9,892 nt of DNA, from positions 1 through 9,892 of the forward strand of contig JAAWGY010000067.1 of assembly GCA_022795575.1 (NCBI GenBank), read 5' to 3'. The DNA is from Angelakisella sp. (GTDB lineage: Bacteria > Bacillota > Clostridia > Oscillospirales > Ruminococcaceae). Shown in pieces: positions 1-6,650 of the stretch. The position numbers and the translations under genes were made by a program. Positions within the stretch are counted from its first letter, which is position 1; each line of letters starts with the position of its first letter. A model generated the notes under the pieces. The model saw only the letters and a list, made by a program, of their open reading frames with translations. It was not told the DNA's origin and searched no databases.

Positions 1-5
1 CGGGG

Positions 6-35
6 GGTCACTTTCTGGTTCGCCAGAAAGTAACC
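6..35. repeat. Hairpin with TTCG tetraloop
   Basis: A perfect 9-bp stem (10-18 ACTTTCTGG with 23-31 CCAGAAAGT) encloses the loop TTCG. After one C/A mismatch (9/32) three more pairs follow (6-8 with 33-35). As RNA the UUCG loop would be very stable. No T-run follows on either strand, so it does not look like an ordinary intrinsic terminator. It is the first of three consecutive hairpins and may be part of a dispersed intergenic repeat. That it recurs elsewhere in the genome is a guess, because only one copy is seen here. Confidence 0.6.
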
Positions 36-44
36 AAAGAGCGA

Positions 45-81
45 CCAGGGCTGCGCCCTGGACCCGACGGCCAAAGGCGTC
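45..81. repeat. Two further adjacent hairpins
   Basis: Stem 45-51 CCAGGGC pairs perfectly with 55-61 GCCCTGG around the 3-nt loop TGC. Immediately after it, 66-72 pairs with 76-81 (GAC/GTC plus GCC/GGC around loop AAA, one bulged G). Together with the 6-35 hairpin this makes three stem-loops within about 76 bases, an arrangement unlikely in random sequence. No coding role is seen. Confidence 0.45.
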
Positions 82-278
82 AGTCGCTTGGGGGGCGCTT
101 CCTTTACGCCGCCTGGACCGCTTGGGCCCGGTTCTTCTGCTTGGGTGACAGCCTCAATCTCAACGTGTGGTTGCTCGATGCTTGGTTGGGCGGCTGGCAC
201 TGCGGGGGGGCAGGTTTCAACGGCCTTGCGGGGGGAGCGTTATGGCCCGCTCCCTCCTTCCGGTTGGCCTGATAAGGT

Positions 279-420
279 GCCTCCGGCGGATCTAATTCCC
301 TGCGGGGGGATGCCCTCCCTTCGGTCGGGTGGGGCCTCCGGCGGATCTGATTCCCTGCGGGGGGTTCCCCTCCCTTCGGTCGGGTGGGGCCTCCGGCGGA
401 TCTGATTCCCTGCGGGGGGA
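279..420. repeat. 55-bp direct tandem repeat, about 2.6 copies
   Basis: The block beginning GCCTCCGGCGGATCT recurs at 279, 334 and 389, exactly 55 bases apart. The first two units are complete (279-333, 334-388) and the third stops at about 420. Differences are few: TCTAATT against TCTGATT, and GATGCCC against GTTCCCC. A more degenerate relative may precede it (about 225-278), since TGCGGGGG also occurs at 201, 227 and 440. The period is not a multiple of three, so each copy is read in a different frame; the short open frames crossing here are by-products of GC-rich repeats rather than genes. The rest of 82-579 holds no gene or RNA I can recognise, only a weak inverted repeat at 545-559. Confidence 0.85.
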
Positions 421-579
421 AATCTCTCCGGCCTTCGCCTGCGGGGGATTGGTTTGGGATAGTTACTGCTTTGCGGCTTTGTTTAGTTGTAGCGGCGGGC
501 GCGTTTTGCCTCCACCGGCCTAACCCTCCCCTCCCCCATCCACGTTTCCTTCAAGGAAAACCACACCACCGCAGCACCG

Positions 580-2064
580 TCACCCCTTGCTCCTCCTCCC
601 ACTCTTCAACCCCAAAACCAGCAAAGCACTCAGGACAACCAAAATCACCAGCCCAAAGGGCCGCAGCAGCATCCCGGAAAAATCCCCGGCGTACTGCATC
701 AGCGCCCGGCGCAGGGCGGTATCGGCAGTCTTGCCCACCAAAAGCCCCAGCACAAAGGGTGCGATGGGGTATTGGAAGCGCTTCATCAGATACCCCAGCA
801 GGCCAAAAACCGCCAGCTGCACCAGGGCAAAGGGGGTGTTGGTGGTGCCGTAGGCCCCAACGGCGCAGAGAACGGCAATAAAGGGCATCAGCAGATGCTC
901 CGGCAGGGAGAGGAGCTTGATGGCAAAGGGGGCGCAGAGAAAGGCCACCACACCCAGCGCCAGCGCCGCCGCCAATAGCAGCAGGCAGAGGCCGCACAAA
1001 AAGCCGGGGGCCTCCAGCAGCAGGGTGGGACCGGGCCGGAAGCCTAAAATATACATGGCCGAAAGGAACATGGCCACCGTGGAGCTCCCCGGAATCCCCA
1101 GGGCCAGGGCGGGGATCAGCGCGCCCACCGAGCTGGCGTTGTTGGCCGTTTCGGCGGCGATGATCCCCTCCTCCGAGCCATGGCCGAACCGCTCCTTTTG
1201 CCGGGAGGTCCGCTTGGCCAGGTCGTAGGAGAACCAGCAGGCCGCCGATTCCCCGATGCCGGGGATGAAGCCGATCCACATCCCCGCCAGAACCGAGCGC
1301 AGGATGTTGACACCGTTTTTGAGAAGCACCGGCAGGTTGACCCGGGGGAACCCCACCTCCTCCCACACCCGGGCGGACGGGGGCTTGCCAAGGGTGTACA
1401 GCACCTCCCCAATACCAAAAAGGCCCAGCATGGCCACCACGCTGTCCACCCCGGAAAGGAGCTCCGGACGGCCGAAGGTGAAGCGCAGCACCGACTGCAC
1501 CCCGTCGGCGCCGCACATGGCGACAAAGCAGCCGCCCAGGGCCGAAAGCCAGCCCCGGGCCCGGCTTGCCCCGGAAAGGGATCCGCAGACCAGCAGCCCG
1601 AAGAGGCAGAACAGGAAGGTCTCCCAGTCGCCGAACTTGAGGGCGATGGCGGTGATAAAGGGCTGTATCAGAAAGATCAGTACGGTGGCGGCAACGGTGC
1701 CGATGACCGAGGCGGCCACCGAATACCCCGCCGCCTCCCGGCTTTTCCCCTGGCGGGAGAGGGCGTAGCCGTCGATGCAGGTTGCCGCCGCCGCGGCGGT
1801 GCCGGGGATGTTCAGGAGGCTGGCGGTGATGCCCCCGGAGCCCACCGCCGCCACAAAGATCCCCACCAGCAGGGCCAGCCCCTGGGCCGGCGGCAGCTTA
1901 AAGACGATGCCCAAGCAAAGGGCCATCCCCATGGTGGGGCCAAGGCCGGGCATTACCCCCACCAGAAAGCCGCAGACCGTCCCCAGCAGCAGGAAAAGCC
2001 AAACCATCGGCTCCCCCAGGTACTGAACCGCCGCCTGGGGAAGAAAAAGCCATTCAGAAAACAT
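580..2064 (-). CDS. tctA: Tripartite tricarboxylate transporter, large permease TctA
   Basis: Large membrane subunit of a TTT-family carrier, which imports citrate or other carboxylates by ion-coupled secondary transport using a TctC-type binding protein. The product has 494 residues, close to the usual length of about 500, and is mostly hydrophobic segments. Family hallmarks are clear: the glycine/proline-rich loop GVMPGLGPTMGMAL at residues 36-49; GSGGITASLLNIPG at 75-88 followed by DGYALSRQGK (98-107); and, in the second half, the repeated loop GFIPGIGE (265-272) with SYDLAKRTS (279-287) and GALIPALALGIPGSSTV (314-330). The ATG at 2064 follows an AAGGGGGG ribosome site 8 bases upstream that lies at the very end of tctB; the gap to tctB is 16 bp. 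It is the last gene of the operon. No clear T-tailed terminator is visible in the first 100 bases downstream. The substrate is not predictable from sequence. Confidence 0.95.
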   Translation of the reverse strand: MFSEWLFLPQAAVQYLGEPMVWLFLLLGTVCGFLVGVMPGLGPTMGMALCLGIVFKLPPAQGLALLVGIFVAAVGSGGITASLLNIPGTAAAAATCIDGYALSRQGKSREAAGYSVAASVIGTVAATVLIFLIQPFITAIALKFGDWETFLFCLFGLLVCGSLSGASRARGWLSALGGCFVAMCGADGVQSVLRFTFGRPELLSGVDSVVAMLGLFGIGEVLYTLGKPPSARVWEEVGFPRVNLPVLLKNGVNILRSVLAGMWIGFIPGIGESAACWFSYDLAKRTSRQKERFGHGSEEGIIAAETANNASSVGALIPALALGIPGSSTVAMFLSAMYILGFRPGPTLLLEAPGFLCGLCLLLLAAALALGVVAFLCAPFAIKLLSLPEHLLMPFIAVLCAVGAYGTTNTPFALVQLAVFGLLGYLMKRFQYPIAPFVLGLLVGKTADTALRRALMQYAGDFSGMLLRPFGLVILVVLSALLVLGLKSGRRSKG

Positions 2065-2080
2065 CAGCCGTTCCCCCCTT

Positions 2081-2542
2081 CTACATCAGCCGCAGCCGCA
2101 GCAACCCGGGGATAAGCCACAGGGCCACCGCCCCATACAGCAGCGCCAGCCCAACCAGCAGCGGCAGGCGCTGCTTCTCCCCACGGCCCCAAAGGACCAG
2201 CATCACCAGCAGGTAGGCCATGGTGGGCAGCAGGAAGCCCCACGCCGCAGTCGCTACCAGGTAGACCGTCGTAATCAGGGCCGGCATCCACCCCCGCCCC
2301 GCCGGGACCGCCGCCTCTGTCCGCACCCTGCCCCGCCACAGGGCCACGGTGTGGCCAACGCCAACGGCGGTTATTGCTACCGAGAGCAGCAGCGGCAGCG
2401 CCCTGGCCTGGGCCAGCAGCCCCGCCGTCCCCGGGACAGAGACCGGATTATCCGGGATGGTCAGGGAGAGGAGCAGGAACAGCACCCCCACGGCCGTAAC
2501 CACCAGCCCCTCCCCTGCCCGGCTCAGCTTTTCCCGTATCAT
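2081..2542 (-). CDS. tctB: Tripartite tricarboxylate transporter, small permease TctB
   Basis: Small membrane subunit of the TTT carrier, partner of TctA. The product is 153 residues with four hydrophobic segments at roughly 12-29, 48-68, 85-118 (probably interrupted by a turn) and 125-147, the layout expected of TctB, whose sequence is otherwise poorly conserved. Identification rests on size, topology and position between tctC and tctA. The start is taken at the ATG at 2542 (MIREKL) because GGGAGG sits 8 bases before it; a TTG at 2548 would also be in frame but is only 2-3 bases from that site. The gap from the tctC stop is 19 bp, so the two are certainly co-transcribed and probably translationally linked. 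Confidence 0.9.
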   Translation of the reverse strand: MIREKLSRAGEGLVVTAVGVLFLLLSLTIPDNPVSVPGTAGLLAQARALPLLLSVAITAVGVGHTVALWRGRVRTEAAVPAGRGWMPALITTVYLVATAAWGFLLPTMAYLLVMLVLWGRGEKQRLPLLVGLALLYGAVALWLIPGLLRLRLM

Positions 2543-2561
2543 CAGCAAAACCTCCCTCCGG

Positions 2562-3644
2562 TCACTGGGGCCAGGGCGTCAGCCCCTCCCCCTTGCCGCC
2601 GGGCCAGGTGAGCTCGTCGACGCGGGGGATGCCCAGGTCCGCCGGGGAGACGCCCTCCGCCGTCATCCCCAGGTCGTAAAGCCCCCAGGTGTAGATGGAC
2701 TCCAGCCGGGCGCACATCTCGTCGCTGGCTTCCCCGACAGCACAGACGGAGGTTAGGCTTTTGGAGGCGCAGAACTCCTTCCAGGCGTCGGTCTCCACCG
2801 CCTGCTCAAAGGCCGCGCGCAGCTCCGCCACCACCTGTGCGGGGGTATCCCGGGGGATCCGGAAGCCCCAGTACAGCAGCCCCTGTAGGCTCTCCAGCTC
2901 CGGGTAGTCTGTCAGCATGGAGGGGGCCTCGTACCGCCCCTTTGCCGACTCCACCGGGAGGGGGGCGGCGTCACAGACGCCCAGGATGCGGATGTCCCCG
3001 CTTTGGGCCAGGTCCAGGATATCGGAGGCGCCGCACCAGGACCAGGCAACCTCCTTGGCCACCACCTTGACGGCGGCGGCCCGGCCCCCGTCGTAGGGCA
3101 CCGAGCTGCCGGAAAGGCCCAGGGTATCCAGCATCAGCTGGCCGGTAAGGTGGTTGATGGAGCCCAGGCCGGCATTGCCCCACCGCATCCGGGGATCCGC
3201 CTTGATGGCGTCAAAAAGCTCCCCGCAGCTTTGGTAGGGGGAATCCCCCGCGACAAAAAGCACATAGGGGGAGGTGGCGGCGTAAAAGCCGTAAAAATCC
3301 TCCCACCCCAGGTCGGCGTACTTGAGACACCGCCAGCCGGAGACGGTGTGGGCCACATCCCCCAGCCAGGTGCGGCCATCGTGCTCCGCGGCGTACATCT
3401 GCTGCCCGGCAATGGAGCCGGAGCCGCCGGTGATGTTCACCACCGAGATTTCGGTCCCCAGCAGCTCCCCCATAATGGCGGCAAGCTGCCGGTTGGCGGT
3501 ATCGGCGGTGCCGCCGGCGGTGTAGGCCACATCGATGGTAATCCCCCGGCCGGGCCAGGCCTTTTCGGCGCCGGCGCCGGCGCCTCCGCCGCACCCGGAT
3601 ACCAGAGCCAGGACCAGCGCCAGGGCCAGCCACTGCTTTTTCAT
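2562..3644 (-). CDS. tctC: TTT transporter substrate-binding lipoprotein TctC
   Basis: Extracytoplasmic solute-binding protein of the TctC/Bug family that captures the substrate and delivers it to TctAB. The 360-residue product begins MKKQW, followed by a hydrophobic signal segment and the lipobox VSGC with the lipidated cysteine at residue 18; a small Gly/Ala linker follows. A lipid anchor is what a Gram-positive cell needs. Family features: WPGRGITIDVAYTAGGTADTANR at 30-52 (written as WPGRGI, AYTAGG, DTANR), VVNITGGSGSIAG at 68-80, EHDGRTWL at 87-94, and a VPYDGGRAA loop at 182-190. It is somewhat longer than the usual 320-340 residues. The start at 3644 is chosen because AAAGGAGG lies 8 bases before it and the signal peptide begins there; an upstream in-frame ATG at 3749 would overlap the preceding gene and bury the signal peptide. 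The gap to the upstream gene is 101 bp and contains hairpins. Weak binding-pocket conservation means no ligand can be named. Confidence 0.93.
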   Translation of the reverse strand: MKKQWLALALVLALVSGCGGGAGAGAEKAWPGRGITIDVAYTAGGTADTANRQLAAIMGELLGTEISVVNITGGSGSIAGQQMYAAEHDGRTWLGDVAHTVSGWRCLKYADLGWEDFYGFYAATSPYVLFVAGDSPYQSCGELFDAIKADPRMRWGNAGLGSINHLTGQLMLDTLGLSGSSVPYDGGRAAAVKVVAKEVAWSWCGASDILDLAQSGDIRILGVCDAAPLPVESAKGRYEAPSMLTDYPELESLQGLLYWGFRIPRDTPAQVVAELRAAFEQAVETDAWKEFCASKSLTSVCAVGEASDEMCARLESIYTWGLYDLGMTAEGVSPADLGIPRVDELTWPGGKGEGLTPWPQ

Positions 3645-3685
3645 ACTCGTTTCCTCCTTTGACTTGGGATAACGATACTTTTCGT

Positions 3686-3739
3686 CCGCAGGCTGCCAAA
3701 GGCAAGCGGAGGCCAGATCCTGCCAGATCTGGCCCCCGC
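3686..3739 (-). promoter_or_regulatory. Intercistronic hairpin pair, possible mRNA processing or attenuation element
   Basis: Between the lyase and tctC genes, 3711-3719 GGCCAGATC pairs perfectly with 3726-3734 GATCTGGCC (6-nt loop), and after an A/C mismatch 3706-3709 pairs with 3736-3739. A second, smaller stem (3694-3697 TGCC with 3701-3704 GGCA, loop AAA) can be extended by pairing 3686-3689 CCGC with the same GCGG at 3706-3709, so the outer parts of the two stems exclude each other. No T-run follows on the minus strand, so complete termination is unlikely. Differential stability or partial attenuation of the tctCBA part is plausible. Confidence 0.45.
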
Positions 3740-3745
3740 CGGTGA

Positions 3746-4915
3746 TCACAGGGCGTTTACCGCCCGCTCCAGCCGATCAAGAGCTTGCTCCAGCGTAGCT
3801 CTGGGACAGGCGATGTTCATCCGCATATGGCCCAGCCCTCCTTGGCCAAAGGTAACGCCGTCGTTGAGGCCCAGCTTTGCCTTTTCAAAGAAGAACCTTT
3901 TCAACTCCGGCTGGTCCATCCCCAGCTCCCGGCAGTCCAGCCACATCAGGTAGGTTGCCTCCGGCACGGTCATTTTAATCCGGGGGATCCTGGTCTTCAG
4001 GGCGTCCATCAGCAGGTCCCGGTTGCCCTGGAGGTAGTCCATCAGTTGGTCGGCGTAGTAGTCGCATTGGGTATAGGCGGTGATGAAGGAGATCATCCCA
4101 AAGATGGTGCGGCCATAGTTTTTGTTGCTGACGATGGTGGACTGGATCTCATCCCGCAGCCGCTGGTTGGGGATGATGGCCGCCCCGGTGCGGAAGCCGG
4201 CGATGTTGAAGGTCTTGCTGGGGTTGATCATCACGATGCAGTTATCGGCAAAATCCTGGCGGATGGAGCCGAAGGGGATGTGCCGGTAGCCCTGATAGGT
4301 GAGGTCGCAGTGGATCTCGTCCGACATAACGATGACATTGTGCCGGAGGCAGAGCTCGCCGATCCGGGTAAGCTCCTCCAGGGTGTAGCACCGCATGGCG
4401 GGGTTGTGGGGGTTGCAGAGGAAGAGGAGCTTCGCCTTGGGATCGGCCAGCTTTTTCTCCAGGTCCTCAAAGTCGATCTGGTATCTCCCCTCGGCGTCCT
4501 GGCGCAAGGGGTTTTCCACCACCTTGCGGCCGTTGTTCTGGATGATGGCAGGGAAGGGTGGGTAGATGGGGGGCTGGATGACGATATGGTCCCCGGGGTG
4601 GCTGAAGGCCCGCACTGCGTACATCAGGAAGGGCAGCACGCCGTTGGCATATTTCACCCAGTGGGGGTCGATCTCCCAGCCAAAGCGGACCTCCTCCCAC
4701 CGGGCGGCGGATTCCTCAAAGGCAAAGGATTCCACCGGATAGCCGTAGCAGGGATGCTCGGCCCGCTCCCGGATGGCGGCGGCAATCTCTGCCGGGACGG
4801 CAAAGTCGGTGTCCGCAATCCACATAGGGATGACGTCGGCGGGGTAGGACGCCGCCTCGTACTTCTTGCAGTCGGAGCCGCGACGGTCCACCTGCTGGTC
4901 AAAATCATGTCGCAT
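3746..4915 (-). CDS. patB: PLP-dependent cystathionine beta-lyase/aminotransferase (PatB/MalY type)
   Basis: Cytoplasmic fold-type I pyridoxal-phosphate enzyme of the MalY/PatB branch, whose members cleave C-S bonds of cystathionine, cysteine conjugates and similar amino acids to pyruvate, ammonia and a thiol, or act as aminotransferases. The 389-residue product has the expected length and the branch-typical N-terminus (HDFDQQVDRRGSD, then DVIPMWIADTDF at 27-38, and CYGYP at 56-60). PLP site: N171 in PHNP, D199 in MSDEIHCDL (pyridine nitrogen), and the Schiff-base lysine K234 in NPSKTFNIAGF. R365 in HMRMNIACPR fits the substrate-carboxylate arginine. One oddity: the usual NPxG reads NPAM, with methionine at 174 in place of glycine. 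The ATG at 4915 has AGGAGG about 11 bases upstream. It sits 44 bp after dcuC and before tctCBA, so the substrate is probably imported by one of these carriers. The exact reaction is uncertain. Confidence 0.88.
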   Translation of the reverse strand: MRHDFDQQVDRRGSDCKKYEAASYPADVIPMWIADTDFAVPAEIAAAIRERAEHPCYGYPVESFAFEESAARWEEVRFGWEIDPHWVKYANGVLPFLMYAVRAFSHPGDHIVIQPPIYPPFPAIIQNNGRKVVENPLRQDAEGRYQIDFEDLEKKLADPKAKLLFLCNPHNPAMRCYTLEELTRIGELCLRHNVIVMSDEIHCDLTYQGYRHIPFGSIRQDFADNCIVMINPSKTFNIAGFRTGAAIIPNQRLRDEIQSTIVSNKNYGRTIFGMISFITAYTQCDYYADQLMDYLQGNRDLLMDALKTRIPRIKMTVPEATYLMWLDCRELGMDQPELKRFFFEKAKLGLNDGVTFGQGGLGHMRMNIACPRATLEQALDRLERAVNAL

Positions 4916-4959
4916 AGTGTTGTTTTCCTCCTTTTATGGTACGGTCAAGGATTTTGCGG

Positions 4960-6330
4960 TCACATCATCCCAAAAACCACATAGGAGGCGATGATGGTGA
5001 CGATATAGCCAAAGGTCATGGGCAGGATGTTGCGCTTGCAGACAACGTTGGTATCCAGCTCCGCCATGCCGCTGACGGCGATCATGCCGCCGCAGAAGGG
5101 GGAGAAGCAGCGGCCCAGGCCGCCGGCCAGGTGCATGGGCACCACCAGCAGGGCGGTGTTGGCGCCCAGGGTGTTGGCGATGTTGGGGGCCAGGGGGCCA
5201 AAAGCGAACCAGGGGGCGTTGCCGCTACCGGTAAGGATAGCGGTACCAAAGACGATGAGGCTGAGGCCCACCGCGGCAATGAGGGCCGCGCCGTTGAGGC
5301 TGGCGCAGAGGTTGGCAAGAACATCAATCCCCTTAAGCTGCTTGATGGCCTCGGCAAAGACGCCGGCAGCCGAGATCAGGACGATAATCTTGTGGAAGTA
5401 GCCCCCCATCCAAACCCAAACGTGGTTGAGGTTTTCCACAATCATGCTCATATCCTTGCGGACGATCAGGTCCACAATAAAGAAGAGGAAGTAGCAGATG
5501 ATGTGGGCGGTGATAACGTCCATCTTGACGCCGTCCACAAAGCTGAAGACCACCACCAGTGTCAGGGGAATCAGGGGGAAGAGGCCGTAGAAGCCGGGGA
5601 CCTGGCTGTCGGCGGCTTCTACCTGGGAGGTCTCCATAGGCGTAAGCCCGCCAAACTCCTTGCGGTCCATGTAGCTAAAGTAGACGGCGTAGAACACCGC
5701 GATGGACAGGATGACCACCGGGCCGATGATCCCTTCGTAGTTGACAAAGAACTCCATGGGGGTGGTGTTCATAATGTCCGAGGCGCCGAAGATGGTGGTG
5801 GAGTCGTTGGGGCCCAGGTCCAGGGCGCCGATGGAAACCATGACGGCGGCACAGCTCACCCTGCTTACCCCCAGCCGGGTGAGGATGGGGTACATGGTGG
5901 CCATAAACAGCAGCCCCAGGGCAATCTGGCTGGTGATGAAGATCTTCAGCACCGCGCCCACGATGTAGACCAGGGCCAGCACCACATAGGGGTTCTTCAG
6001 CTTGGTGAGCCCCTTGCCCGCCACGGTGGCCAACACGTCGGCGGCCTTAACGTGGTTCATCAGCATCACATAGCCGCCGATCATCATCAGGCGGATTCCG
6101 GTGCCCCCGATGGTGCTGACGAACTTGCCACGGACCACGTCCAGCACATCCAGCCACACACTGCCGGTGGTGGAATCCCCCAGGACCGAGGTCCCGTTGA
6201 GCATCGTGGCGACAAACAGCCCGATGACGCCCAGGAAGAGAAAGACCAGCTTGGAGTCCATCTTCTTCAGGATCATGGCTGCGGCGGCTGCAATCAGCAG
6301 CGCTGTGAGCAACACATACACAAAATCCAT
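4960..6330 (-). CDS. dcuC: DcuC-family C4-dicarboxylate (or related carboxylate) transporter
   Basis: Polytopic membrane carrier of the DcuC family; characterised members move succinate, fumarate and related C4-dicarboxylates in anaerobic cells, mostly as exporters or exchangers. The product is 456 residues, against about 461 for the E. coli protein, with around ten or more hydrophobic segments. Motifs shared with DcuC as I recall that sequence: LISAAGVFAEAI at 318-329, LTGSGNAPWFAF at 366-377, the GLGRCFSPFCG loop at 404-414 and AVSGMAE at 418-424. In the N-terminal half the acidic LDLGPNDSTT loop (170-179) occupies the place of the Pro-containing loop of DcuC. The start at 6330 is supported by AAGGAGG at 6338-6344, 7 bases upstream. 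It is the first gene of the minus operon, 44 bp ahead of the lyase, and lies directly behind a promoter and palindrome. Paralogues in this family carry other acids, so the linked lyase may point to an amino-acid-like dicarboxylate substrate. Confidence 0.85.
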   Translation of the reverse strand: MDFVYVLLTALLIAAAAAMILKKMDSKLVFLFLGVIGLFVATMLNGTSVLGDSTTGSVWLDVLDVVRGKFVSTIGGTGIRLMMIGGYVMLMNHVKAADVLATVAGKGLTKLKNPYVVLALVYIVGAVLKIFITSQIALGLLFMATMYPILTRLGVSRVSCAAVMVSIGALDLGPNDSTTIFGASDIMNTTPMEFFVNYEGIIGPVVILSIAVFYAVYFSYMDRKEFGGLTPMETSQVEAADSQVPGFYGLFPLIPLTLVVVFSFVDGVKMDVITAHIICYFLFFIVDLIVRKDMSMIVENLNHVWVWMGGYFHKIIVLISAAGVFAEAIKQLKGIDVLANLCASLNGAALIAAVGLSLIVFGTAILTGSGNAPWFAFGPLAPNIANTLGANTALLVVPMHLAGGLGRCFSPFCGGMIAVSGMAELDTNVVCKRNILPMTFGYIVTIIASYVVFGMM

Positions 6331-6353
6331 AAACTAACCTCCTTCTCAATTCA

Positions 6354-6375
6354 ACATACGTCATATGACATATGT
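6354..6375. promoter_or_regulatory. Palindromic operator candidate upstream of dcuC
   Basis: A 22-bp inverted repeat: a perfect 10-bp core GTCATATGAC (6360-6369) flanked by ACATA and TATGT arms, with only one mismatched position pair (6359/6370). It lies just downstream of the predicted minus-strand start point (about 6379), so a bound repressor would block transcription initiation or clearance. The symmetric two-fold shape suits a dimeric winged-helix or TetR-type regulator. No regulator gene lies in the window, so the binding protein is unknown. Confidence 0.6.
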
Positions 6376-6385
6376 CTTGCTTTTA

Positions 6386-6414
6386 AGTATAATCTTTCGT
6401 AAAAGCCAACGCAA
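6386..6414 (-). promoter_or_regulatory. Sigma-A-type promoter of the dcuC-patB-tctCBA operon
   Basis: On the minus strand, TTGCGT (6409-6414) and TATACT (6386-6391) are separated by exactly 17 bases. The -10 matches consensus at five of six positions and the -35 at three of six, a moderate promoter. The predicted start near 6379 gives a leader of about 50 bases containing the palindrome and the AAGGAGG site of dcuC. Confidence 0.6.
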
Positions 6415-6540
6415 TTGATAAAATGCACTAAATATATCTGTCGTTTTTGGTCATTATTTCTCCTCATAATTGCATCCAAAAAGGCAGCTCCCGGGGGCTC
6501 TCCTTGTAAGAGACCTGGGCCGCAGGGCGAAAGAAGACCT

Positions 6541-6559
6541 TTCCTGGCGCGTGCAGGAA
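6541..6559. other. Small hairpin in the divergent intergenic region
   Basis: TTCCTG (6541-6546) pairs with CAGGAA (6554-6559) around a 7-base loop. It lies upstream of the predicted kinase promoter, so it is probably outside both transcripts. Apart from it and a weak CTCT/AGAG pairing near 6498-6512, I see no gene, riboswitch or tRNA in 6420-6615; a 99-codon open frame from 6415 has no ribosome site or protein-like character. Confidence 0.25.
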
Positions 6560-6619
6560 GATTCCAAACAGACCCTTACAGATTTTTCCATAAATTTTTC
6601 GGAAATAAAAAGAAATATA

Positions 6620-6648
6620 TAGAGATTTCGACAGTGATGTGGTATAAT
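6620..6648 (+). promoter_or_regulatory. Extended -10 promoter of the kinase operon
   Basis: A perfect TATAAT (6643-6648) is preceded by TG one base away (TGG-TATAAT), the extended -10 form, and by TAGAGA (6620-6625, four of six to the -35 consensus) at 17-base spacing. The predicted start near 6655 gives a leader of about 75 bases before the kinase ATG. Confidence 0.7.
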
Positions 6649-6650
6649 AC

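Noticed and set aside
201..448. Recurring TGCGGGGG words considered as a CRISPR-like or iteron array
   Set aside because: Spacing is irregular (26, 74, 55, 55, 29) and the regular part is explained by plain 55-bp tandem duplication; no unique spacers and no replication gene nearby.
88..881. Several overlapping plus-strand open frames with repeated PPADLIPCGG-type peptides
   Set aside because: They arise from the 55-bp repeat read in different frames and from the antisense of tctA; there is no ribosome site and the composition is not protein-like.
551..1516. Long minus-strand frame overlapping tctA in another frame (321 codons)
   Set aside because: Arginine/glycine-rich shadow of the GC-rich tctA gene, whose own frame shows clear TctA motifs.
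3645..3749. Upstream in-frame ATG at 3749 as the start of tctC
   Set aside because: It would add 35 residues ahead of a perfect lipoprotein signal, overlap the lyase stop, and lacks the AAAGGAGG that precedes 3644.
3785..6402. Very long plus-strand open frames opposite the lyase and dcuC genes (399 and 488 codons)
   Set aside because: His/Gly/Asp-rich antisense shadows of well-supported genes in GC-rich DNA; no family features.
6481..6530. Possible riboswitch or terminator in the CTCCCGGGGGCT region
   Set aside because: Stems are short or mismatched, and I could not match the segment to any riboswitch core I know; it also lies upstream of the predicted transcript start.
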